A stretch of DNA of 64,000 nucleotides. Origin: Pseudomonadota bacterium (GTDB lineage Bacteria > Pseudomonadota > Alphaproteobacteria > UBA2136 > JAPKEQ01). The stretch's first letter is position 1, and every line of letters begins with the position of its first letter. A program made the position numbers and the translations under genes. A model generated the notes under the pieces. The model did no database searches and was not told the origin of the DNA. It saw nothing but the letters and a program-made list of their open reading frames with translations. The stretch covers positions 62,001-126,000 of the forward strand of contig JAYZXF010000003.1 of NCBI GenBank assembly GCA_036141575.1, read 5' to 3'. This document shows, piece after piece, positions 1-6,315 of this stretch.

Positions 1-239
1 TACATGACACAGCCATTCTTGGCTACCAGCGTCAAACAATCATTGACCCTCGTATTGGTAACGAGATCGCAGTATTCTGGGAAATTTACCTAGATCAACG
101 CATCTTCACCCAGTGCGATGATGAAGAATGGCAGCTCCTTATGGCTGAAGTCATTGCTTCTGAAACAGTTGATAAAGACGCAGACCGCAAACTTGCTGAA
201 GACATTAAAAACCGTCTTCTTGAGCAAGCAGAACTTTAA
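1..239 (+). CDS. Unknown protein, C-terminal fragment (cut by window edge)
   Basis: An open frame runs from the window edge to a TAA at 237-239 and gives about 78 residues ending in EQAEL. The fragment is acidic and looks soluble, with no membrane segment or cysteine motif. I do not recognise the family. It is followed by a hairpin terminator, so it is the last gene of its transcript. The N-terminus lies outside the window. Confidence 0.6.
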   Translation, partial: HDTAILGYQRQTIIDPRIGNEIAVFWEIYLDQRIFTQCDDEEWQLLMAEVIASETVDKDADRKLAEDIKNRLLEQAEL

Positions 240-267
240 ACCTACTTTTTTACAACAGCCTCCCTGC

Positions 268-295
268 CCCTTTGTCAGATAAAGGGTTCTTTAGG
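268..295 (+). terminator. Rho-independent terminator of the first gene
   Basis: CCCTTT (268-273) pairs with AAAGGG (281-286) and is followed by a T-rich run. The stem is only 6 bp, so it is modest. Confidence 0.45.
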
Positions 296-390
296 TATTT
301 TGCTTCTTACTTTTACCTGTCAGATTTTCGCAACCTATGGTTTAATGTAAGTATACATAATACAACAGGGAAAAAATAAGGTTATAGGTT

Positions 391-792
391 ATGCCAATCA
401 TTACAGTGCATGGTAAAGAGAAAAATTATATTTTCAGTGTTGTTCCATATAGTTACGGTAACATGCCAGACTGGGGCGGCATCTATATTGCTGTCAACGC
501 CTCAGAAAATGGCTTACGCATGGAAAACTGTATTGCGCTCGGCGGGTGCTCTAGCTTTAAAAAGTATCAAAATAAAATCCTAAGTTTTGTGAAAGACCGC
601 TGTACCCATATCTACCTCATGCCTGAGTACGAAATGAAAGGCCGTGCTTTTGCCATTGCAGACCTGATTTCAGCACCAGCTTTCTCTGATGTTCCAAGGC
701 AAATCCTTGAACAAGCCAATATCCCTGACGATATCAACTGGTATGATGAGGATGCTATTCAAACATTTGCAAATACCTCATCAAGTGAGTAA
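391..792 (+). CDS. Conserved-looking hypothetical protein, 133 aa
   Basis: ATG at 391 opens a 133-residue soluble protein (MPIITVHGKE start). It has no signal peptide or membrane segment, contains several aromatic residues and ends in an acidic, serine-rich tail. I do not recognise the family. The upstream 100 bases are AT-rich and could hold the promoter, but no clear -35/-10 pair is visible. Its last 34 bases overlap the end of the convergent minus-strand gene at 759-995. Coding character is reasonable (varied residues, good length), but the function is unknown. Confidence 0.6.
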   Translation: MPIITVHGKEKNYIFSVVPYSYGNMPDWGGIYIAVNASENGLRMENCIALGGCSSFKKYQNKILSFVKDRCTHIYLMPEYEMKGRAFAIADLISAPAFSDVPRQILEQANIPDDINWYDEDAIQTFANTSSSE

Positions 793-995
793 CCACCCTC
801 CTCTTCCAAAGGAAAACATAACGCATTGCTCATAAGGTAATCTGTAATCACAACAAACTCTACAGCCATGCTTATAAGCATGATCACGACAAATAAAATC
901 AACACAGAAGCGCGACTTAACCTTATAAAGCGCTGTTTTTCAACACTGTGTAACTGAACAAGATAAGCAATCTTGTGCTCTCTATACCTGTCCAT
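759..995 (-). CDS. Small single-pass membrane protein, 78 aa
   Basis: The ATG at 995 is preceded by the strong ribosome site GGGAGAGAG. A TTG 18 bases further upstream would also be open but is less likely. The product has a basic, polar N-terminal third, one very hydrophobic segment (about residues 31-53, rich in V, I, L and M) and an acidic C-terminus. That arrangement suggests an inner-membrane protein with a cytoplasmic N-terminus. The family is not recognised. It overlaps the end of the convergent gene at 391-792, so one of the two could be spurious; the ribosome site and the clean transmembrane pattern favour this one being real. Confidence 0.5.
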   Translation of the reverse strand: MDRYREHKIAYLVQLHSVEKQRFIRLSRASVLILFVVIMLISMAVEFVVITDYLMSNALCFPLEEEGGYSLDEVFANV

Positions 996-1135
996 CTCTC
1001 TCCCAATCCTCAACTGTGCTTTAATAATAAAGCACTTATCCTGCCTTTATAAGCAGGTCTCTCATTTAACTTATGTGAGGTCGGGTCCACGATATGTGGT
1101 ACGCGCCATTTTACTTTGCAGCTTTTCAGCAACAG

Positions 1136-1172
1136 AGAAAAATATAGGGGCTGTTTCTTATAAAACAACCCC
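1136..1172 (-). terminator. Terminator of the YceI/cytochrome b561 operon
   Basis: On the minus strand GGGGTTGTTT and AAACAGCCCC form a 10-bp stem with a 6-nt loop. It is followed by TATATTTTT, about 40 bases after the stop at 1213. Confidence 0.75.
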
Positions 1173-1212
1173 TTGTTGATATTTTATTGAAATAATCCCG
1201 TTAGAGTTGGAC

Positions 1213-1773
1213 TTACTTTTGTGCAAAAACATGCATTTTTATCACGATTTCATTATCCACCCACTCTAGTGTAGGGTCAGAGTTTTTCCCCATCCCAAAG
1301 TCCAAGCGCTTCAAGATCATCTCTGAATGAGACTTATAGCTCATCTCGTCAACTTTAGAGATCTTTGCATCAAAAGAAATCGGCTTTGTTACATCTCTTA
1401 GAGTGAGTTCACCTTCAATCTTATAAACATCACCTTCCACATGCTGCACAGAAGTACTCTTAAAAGTCCCCTCAGGCGTCTCGGCCACATTAAACCAGTC
1501 AGCAGTTGGCAATGTACCGTCATACATGGCATTACCTGTCTCTGCTGATTCTAGCTTAAATACAGCTGAAATATGGCTCGCTGTTGGATTCTCAAAATCA
1601 AAGTTTACGTCCGCTGTCCATTCGTTAAACATGCCAGAAAAATCATTGCCTGCATGCTTACCAGAAAACTGAACCTGACTCTTTTCATAATCCACAGTGT
1701 AGTGCTCAGCATGTACAAGCTGTGCGCTGCTTAAAAGTAACCCAAATGTAAATAGTGTAAGCTTCATCATCAC
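1213..1773 (-). CDS. YceI-family periplasmic protein (copy 2)
   Basis: This is a 186-residue exported protein. It has a Sec signal peptide (basic MMMK start, hydrophobic core, cleavage near VHA-EH), then the YceI lipocalin-like beta-barrel. The typical start of the mature domain is seen (YTVDYEKSQVQFSGKH), as is the family signature for the late strands (GELTLRDVTKPISFD). YceI proteins bind long polyprenoid or amphiphilic lipids in the periplasm. The gene lies 4 nt after the cytochrome b561 gene and is last in a yceI-cytb561-yceI operon. Its ligand cannot be inferred from sequence. Confidence 0.88.
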   Translation of the reverse strand: MMMKLTLFTFGLLLSSAQLVHAEHYTVDYEKSQVQFSGKHAGNDFSGMFNEWTADVNFDFENPTASHISAVFKLESAETGNAMYDGTLPTADWFNVAETPEGTFKSTSVQHVEGDVYKIEGELTLRDVTKPISFDAKISKVDEMSYKSHSEMILKRLDFGMGKNSDPTLEWVDNEIVIKMHVFAQK

Positions 1774-1777
1774 TCCC

Positions 1778-2332
1778 CTACCCTCTAAAGCTCATGCGCT
1801 TCAGCAGGTTAACTTTTTCTTTTTTCAAATGCACCACTACGGCAGCAACGTGCAGAACAATCAGTGCAATAAATGCCCAGCCTAACCATTTATGACCAAA
1901 CTTAGACAGACTGTTCATTTCTGTATCGCCTGCAAGGCCTGGAATATGCGGCCATGTAAACATATCAAAAATAATAGTTGGCAGGCCATATGGGCTGCTT
2001 GATACCATTACCCAACCTGTTACAGGCATCGCAATCATAAAGCCGTACATGGCAAGGTGACCAAGCTTAGAAAGCACTTGATCCTTTTTAGGGATTGCAT
2101 TTGGAAGCTTTGGTGCTTTAAACATCAGCCTTGCTGCAACCCTTAAAACAAGAGCAAACATCAGCAGTACGCCCAGTGACTTATGCCATTGGTACATTTT
2201 AAATTTAAGAGATTTATCCGCAATCAGATCAAACTGAAAGGCCAGCCCACTCGCCAGCATCAGGATAAAGCACAACGCCATCACCCAGTGCAGGATAATA
2301 ACCGTTGAATGATAGCGCTGTACTTGTGCCAT
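1778..2332 (-). CDS. Cytochrome b561 family membrane protein
   Basis: This 184-residue integral membrane protein belongs to the bacterial cytochrome b561 (CybB/YceJ) family. Four hydrophobic helices are visible: about residues 10-30, 48-68, 91-111 and 151-171. Candidate haem-ligand histidines sit in helix 1 (ILHWVMAL), near helix 2 (QWHKSLG), before helix 3 (GHLAMYG), and in helix 4 (VLHVAAVVVH). Such proteins carry out transmembrane or quinone-linked electron transfer. It lies between two YceI genes, 11 and 4 nt from its neighbours, which recalls the yceJ-yceI pair of enterobacteria. Confidence 0.88.
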   Translation of the reverse strand: MAQVQRYHSTVIILHWVMALCFILMLASGLAFQFDLIADKSLKFKMYQWHKSLGVLLMFALVLRVAARLMFKAPKLPNAIPKKDQVLSKLGHLAMYGFMIAMPVTGWVMVSSSPYGLPTIIFDMFTWPHIPGLAGDTEMNSLSKFGHKWLGWAFIALIVLHVAAVVVHLKKEKVNLLKRMSFRG

Positions 2333-2343
2333 GTGGCTACCCT

Positions 2344-2961
2344 TTACTTCTTGTGGAATTCAGTTTCAATGATGATCTGTACATCGTCACCAATGTTTGG
2401 CACGTATGTATCAAAGCCCCACTCACTACGCTTAATGTTAGCAACAGCGCTAAAGCCCATTGCAGGAACATTTGCAAATGGCTTGCTTGCATAAGCACCG
2501 TTAAATGTTACATCAAACGCCACTGGCTTTGTAATGCCAAGCATTGTAAAGTCACCTGTCATTGTACCTGTGTTATCAGATGTCTTAACAAGGTTTGTTG
2601 CTTTAAATGTTACTTCTGGGAATTTAAGACCATTAAACCAGTCCGCGTTTTCACCAAGCTTTTTGTTAAAGTCCTTTTCATCACTGTGATGCTGGAAGTC
2701 TGTCTCAATAGAAAGCGGGTTTACAGAGGCCATCAGTGCGCTTTTTGTAATGTCTGATGGATCAAGCGTCAGCGTTGCATCAAAATCGTTAAAACGCGCC
2801 GTATAGTTAGAAAGCCCCATGTGGCTTACCTTAAATGAAATACTTGTATGTGTTTTATCCAGAATGTAATCCCCTGCTGGAAGGTCAGATACTGGCGTGT
2901 TTACAGCATGAGCAGAAACCGCAGCCATGCTCACACCTAAAGAAAGAAGTAATTTTTTCAT
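2344..2961 (-). CDS. YceI-family periplasmic protein (copy 1)
   Basis: This is the first gene of the operon. I place the start at ATG 2961 (MKKLLLSLGVSMAAVSAHA, a clean signal peptide cleaved after AHA), giving 205 residues. The upstream extension in the same frame reads as untranslated AT-rich DNA. The mature part begins with the YceI pattern (GDYILDKTHTSISFKVSHMG) and contains the later GDFTMLGITKPVAFDVTFNG strand motif. The expected role is periplasmic binding of an isoprenoid or amphiphilic lipid. It differs clearly from copy 2, so the duplication is old or the two bind different ligands. Confidence 0.88.
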   Translation of the reverse strand: MKKLLLSLGVSMAAVSAHAVNTPVSDLPAGDYILDKTHTSISFKVSHMGLSNYTARFNDFDATLTLDPSDITKSALMASVNPLSIETDFQHHSDEKDFNKKLGENADWFNGLKFPEVTFKATNLVKTSDNTGTMTGDFTMLGITKPVAFDVTFNGAYASKPFANVPAMGFSAVANIKRSEWGFDTYVPNIGDDVQIIIETEFHKK

Positions 2962-3033
2962 GTTGTTATTATCCCGTTTTATAACTTTGTTTATAGATAT
3001 GCTACACACATTTTTTATGGATGCAAGCATAAA

Positions 3034-3050
3034 GTTCGAAAATAACGAAC
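3034..3050. promoter_or_regulatory. Inverted repeat in the divergent promoter region
   Basis: GTTCG-(7 nt)-CGAAC lies between the divergently transcribed YceI operon and the gene at 3136. It could be an operator. Five-base arms in AT-rich DNA can arise by chance, so this is tentative. Confidence 0.25.
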
Positions 3051-3135
3051 AAACAATTTACTGACATGATCAAACTACCCATAACAAGCAACAGCCCAGC
3101 CTTTTCAGACACACTCAAAAGTGGTAATGTCCTGT

Positions 3136-4203
3136 ATGAAAAAATTTATTTATTTTTTAATACACCCAGTCAGCAATGATCGTGATCCTCTAACTAATTT
3201 ACTGGCCGCATTGCTAGCTATATTTTTGGTACTTGGTGTAGGAAGATACATTCTCAACTCAACTCTTCTCAGCTTTGAGATTCTAAAAGACCGAGAATAT
3301 ATAAGCGCTACATTTTCAGAATATCATCCCCAGAAAGACTTAGCACATAAAGAGTTTGCTTCATTCCTAAACACACTTAGCTTAAGAAAATTTTCAAATT
3401 ACTCTCTAACTTGGCAATGGGCATTTGAAGGGCTTGACAATAAAAGTGAAGAAAAAGCAGAAAAAGTGCTAAACAAACTAGAGATCAATTCACCTGCCTA
3501 TAACTTTACCAAAGGACTTCAGAAATCATACGGAACATGTTGTAAGCCTTATGACCGAGACAATATGGAAATAACGGCTAAAACTCTAAAGCCTTGGGCT
3601 AAACATATAAGTAAGAATGTAAAAAATGGCACATCATCCAACAATGAAATCCAAACATTTCTATTAATTTTAAGAGATACGGCCCTAGGAGAACTCGAAC
3701 GCCCATTACTAGACGGACACTGGTCTCTTTCTTTATTCTTTTATCTGGGAGGACAGCAAGGTATATACGGCAGAGGAAAACTAATATCTGATAATAATGC
3801 TTGGCGCGCATTAAATGAATTTGGAAAAGCATTAACAGTTCCAGTTGCAGACATTATTGCACATCACCCTAGCAAGCAGGTAAAGATAGATTACGCAGCT
3901 TATGCATCTTTTCTAAAATTTCACACAGAAGAGCCTGAGTTAAACTATAAATACTGGGGGTACAGTCTAAAAAAAGCAGAAGAGCTCATGCAACAAAGGC
4001 TACCTATAACCTGTACCAATAAAGGGCGCCTCGCTTCACAATATATTGCAGAGTATTTCTTAAACCATTCCACTAAGGAAAACCCTGTACATAGACGAGT
4101 TTATAAAAAAACTTTCATAAACGTTTTGAAAAACAACCAAGATAAATGTATTAAAGCTGGCTTTAACGTAAATTATGCAGAAATGACATGGGATAAATCA
4201 TGA
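3136..4203 (+). CDS. AT-rich orphan protein with N-terminal membrane anchor
   Basis: The product is about 355 residues. I chose ATG 3136 (MKKFIYFLIHP), but ATG 3127 and GTG 3121 are also in frame and no ribosome site decides between them. One hydrophobic segment near residues 22-40 (NLLAALLAIFLVLGVGRYIL) would anchor it with the bulk in the periplasm. The remainder is alpha-helical looking, with a CC pair near residue 140 and isolated later cysteines. I do not recognise the family. The gene is noticeably more AT-rich and A-rich in codon use than its neighbours, and it stops 5 nt before the 3' end of the opposing tRNA-Arg gene, a common place for acquired DNA. Confidence 0.7.
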   Translation: MKKFIYFLIHPVSNDRDPLTNLLAALLAIFLVLGVGRYILNSTLLSFEILKDREYISATFSEYHPQKDLAHKEFASFLNTLSLRKFSNYSLTWQWAFEGLDNKSEEKAEKVLNKLEINSPAYNFTKGLQKSYGTCCKPYDRDNMEITAKTLKPWAKHISKNVKNGTSSNNEIQTFLLILRDTALGELERPLLDGHWSLSLFFYLGGQQGIYGRGKLISDNNAWRALNEFGKALTVPVADIIAHHPSKQVKIDYAAYASFLKFHTEEPELNYKYWGYSLKKAEELMQQRLPITCTNKGRLASQYIAEYFLNHSTKENPVHRRVYKKTFINVLKNNQDKCIKAGFNVNYAEMTWDKS

Positions 4204-4208
4204 AAAAG

Positions 4209-4285
4209 TGGCGCGCCCAGGAAGACTCGAACTCCCGACCCTCTGCTTAGAAGGCAGATGCTCTATCCAGCTGAGCTATGGGCGC
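4209..4285 (-). tRNA. tRNA-Arg (anticodon TCT)
   Basis: Read on the minus strand this is a 77-nt cloverleaf. The acceptor GCGCCCA pairs with TGGGCGC, T8-A9 are present, and the D arm reads AGCTCAGCTGGATAGAGC. The anticodon stem TCTGC/GCAGA holds loop CTTCTAA, and the T arm holds GTTCGAG. CCA is encoded at 4211-4209. Confidence 0.95.
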
Positions 4286-4401
4286 GTAACCACATCCCTT
4301 TTATACACAAACTTGCCCCCTCTCCCAAGAAAAAAATATCCTCCCAATACACACACTCTTTTTTATTGATTTTAAGGGATGTTTCATCAACACTAAGACC
4401 C

Positions 4402-4995
4402 ATGAAGAAAATAAAAAACATCATGAGCCTCACCACACTTGCATTGCTGGCAAGTTACACACCTGCTTATGCACTTGAACTTGGGGCCGGTGATTTTACT
4501 TTCATTCAAAAGGAGCGCGTAAATTTACGTGTTTCTCCAGCAACCAATAAGCGTCCCCTCACCCAGCTTTCAAAGGGCACGGGCTTTATTGTGCTTGAAC
4601 GCTCAGGTGACTGGCTCTACGGTGATGTATTCCGCTCTGGCTTTGGGGAAGATATCTTGAAAGGCTGGGTCCATAAAGATCTTCTAGATGTTAAGTTTCC
4701 AGAACATACACAAGTTGCCACAACTGCCGCATTTGAAGAGTTTTTTAACTATATTAAAGATGAAAACCAAACCTCTCAGGCCAGGACTGGCCTCAGCAGA
4801 TATCTCAAGGTCAGCAACTGGGGGGATGGCCTTGTTGCGGTCACGGTTCACCGTAATTGGATGGAAGACGATTACCATAACAAAAAGGCTGCTTTTGAGC
4901 GCTTAAGCGAAGCTTGGCGCACCCTTGATGGCAACCGTATGGATGAAAAGCTGTTTATCCTGAGCCCATCAGGGCTTGTGCTTATGCAGCAATAG
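4402..4995 (+). CDS. Exported bacterial SH3-domain protein
   Basis: The start is ATG 4402; the open frame further upstream overlaps the tRNA and is not coding. The 197-residue product has a signal peptide (MKKIKNIMSLTTLALLASY, cleaved near AYA-LE). An SH3b-like domain follows (about residues 28-95), recognisable by RVNLRVSPATNKRPLTQLSKG, GDWLYGDV and KGWVHKDLL. SH3b domains usually bind peptidoglycan stems or act as envelope adaptors. The C-terminal 90 residues do not match a family I know. It has its own transcript between tRNA-Arg and the gene at 5113. Confidence 0.8.
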   Translation: MKKIKNIMSLTTLALLASYTPAYALELGAGDFTFIQKERVNLRVSPATNKRPLTQLSKGTGFIVLERSGDWLYGDVFRSGFGEDILKGWVHKDLLDVKFPEHTQVATTAAFEEFFNYIKDENQTSQARTGLSRYLKVSNWGDGLVAVTVHRNWMEDDYHNKKAAFERLSEAWRTLDGNRMDEKLFILSPSGLVLMQQ

Positions 4996-5112
4996 TGCAT
5001 TTTTATTGATATTTTTCCTTCAAAACCCTTGAAGATTTCAACAGCCCATCTTATATAAACAGAGATTCAAAAGAATCTTTCTTTCCGTTCTGTCTTCTTC
5101 ATGGAGGTTTCT

Positions 5113-5763
5113 ATGACAGACCAAAACAATAACCCCACCCCCGAAGCGGCCAACAACATGGACAAAGCCAAAAAAGCTGGCGGCATCCTACTGACCATCT
5201 TCACCTTCTTTGCAAAATGGTTTATTCTTGCTCCGCTGAAGCTTATCTCAGGACAAGCCTATAAGCTGATGAAAGAGCTGATGGAATACAAGTCGATTCT
5301 GATCAAGCGTGTTCTCTCTGTCGGCGCTCTACTTCTCGTGGTTTTTAACCCGCTGTTCCTGATCTCTGACAGCACTGCCATGCACTATTCTTCCATGGCT
5401 GCATATGCCTGGGAAGTCATCCTGGCTGGCCAGTCTTCACTTCCGGTGATGCTCTTCTTTGGCGTCGCGGTTCTGATTGCAGGTTGGATCCTCAAGGGTA
5501 TGTTCAATGCCGCAGCGCGCAGCTTTGGTACCTTCACCTCAATCATGGTGCTGGGTATTCCTTCGCTATTCTGTGCTGGGCTGTACTTCGCCTTCCCGGG
5601 CCTGCAAACTCTGGCGGCTGTAAGCCTGTTCTGGGTTGCAGAGTTCATTTTGGCCTTCTACTTGGGCGCCGGCATGGCTTCCAGTAAAATCAAGCGCAAG
5701 GCGCAAGGCGTTGGCGATCAAAATATCGTCGATGACCAAACTGATGACCAAGACGACGAATAA
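5113..5763 (+). CDS. Four-helix inner-membrane protein of unknown function
   Basis: The start is ATG 5113, set by GGAGG at 5103-5107; an ATG at 5101 lies inside that ribosome site and is rejected. The product has 216 residues: a polar asparagine-rich N-terminus, an amphipathic or hydrophobic stretch near 25-45, then hydrophobic segments near 70-90, 107-125, 140-158 and 163-185, and a highly acidic tail (DDQTDDQDDE). The family is not recognised. Leucine is mostly CTG, unlike the surrounding housekeeping genes, and the stop is immediately followed by TCGATTC. It is monocistronic, with a strong terminator. Confidence 0.75.
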   Translation: MTDQNNNPTPEAANNMDKAKKAGGILLTIFTFFAKWFILAPLKLISGQAYKLMKELMEYKSILIKRVLSVGALLLVVFNPLFLISDSTAMHYSSMAAYAWEVILAGQSSLPVMLFFGVAVLIAGWILKGMFNAAARSFGTFTSIMVLGIPSLFCAGLYFAFPGLQTLAAVSLFWVAEFILAFYLGAGMASSKIKRKAQGVGDQNIVDDQTDDQDDE

Positions 5764-5775
5764 TCGATTCAACTT

Positions 5776-5803
5776 AGAACAGCCCTTCGGGGCTGTTCTT
5801 TTT
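5776..5803 (+). terminator. Strong Rho-independent terminator
   Basis: A perfect 10-bp stem (AGAACAGCCC/GGGCTGTTCT) with a TTCG tetraloop is followed by a run of T. Confidence 0.9.
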
Positions 5804-5899
5804 GCGTTTGAACCAGCCTGCCTAGCGCTTAAGCAAGATTTTACATATTTTGGCTAGACAGAGCGCTCAAAACCAAGTAAAAGAGTAATCGATTCTTAT

Positions 5900-5975
5900 G
5901 GCGGGTGTAGCTCAGTGGTAGAGCATCAGATTGTGGCTCTGAGGGTCGTGGGTTCAATCCCCATCACTCGCCCCA
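5900..5975 (+). tRNA. tRNA-His (anticodon GTG)
   Basis: Anticodon GTG sits in loop TTGTGGC. The acceptor GCGGGTG pairs with CACTCGC. The extra 5' G (position -1, base 5900) faces discriminator C73, which is the tRNA-His identity feature. CCA is encoded at 5973-5975. A copy of TAATCGATTC lies just upstream at 5886-5895. Confidence 0.95.
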
Positions 5976-5984
5976 TTAGATTTA

Positions 5985-6016
5985 AAAAGCACTCCTTCGG
6001 GAGTGCTTTTATTTTT
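5985..6016 (+). terminator. Terminator after tRNA-His
   Basis: An 11-bp stem (AAAAGCACTCC/GGAGTGCTTTT) with a TTCG loop is followed by ATTTTT. Confidence 0.88.
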
Positions 6017-6074
6017 CAGACATATATTTCAACAAGTTAAACAATCACAAGAAGATATATTTTAATTTATTACA

Positions 6075-6097
6075 CTAAAAAAGAGCCCTAAGGCCCT
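6075..6097 (-). terminator. Probable terminator after tRNA-Leu
   Basis: On the minus strand AGGGCC-TTAG-GGCTCT (one G-T pair) is followed by TTTTTT, 25 bases after the tRNA-Leu 3' end. The stem is short. The rest of the 6017-6121 gap is AT-rich with nothing else visible. Confidence 0.5.
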
Positions 6098-6121
6098 GAG
6101 AAATTTTGAACTTCCACTAAG

Positions 6122-6206
6122 TGGTGCGGATGAAGAGAATCGAACTCCCACGCCTCTCGGCACTGGAACCTAAATCCAGCGCGTCTACCAGTTCCGCCAC
6201 ATCCGC
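6122..6206 (-). tRNA. tRNA-Leu (anticodon TAG)
   Basis: This is an 85-nt class II tRNA on the minus strand. The acceptor GCGGATG pairs with CATCCGC, the anticodon stem CTGGA/TCCAG holds loop TTTAGGT (anticodon TAG), and a long variable arm (TGCCGAGAGGC) is present. The T arm holds GTTCGAT, and CCA is encoded at 6124-6122. Confidence 0.95.
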
Positions 6207-6315
6207 ACGTTTCGTCTTAGTAGAACGAGTGAGAATATGCCAAGAACTCGCACTTTCTGCAAGAGAAATTTTCACTTTTTTTCAGAAAAAATGCTTAAAG
6301 GCGCATCAACCCCTG

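Noticed and set aside
6017-6121. Small RNA between tRNA-His and tRNA-Leu
   Set aside because: The stretch is AT-rich with only a short terminator-like stem for tRNA-Leu; no conserved RNA pattern is visible.
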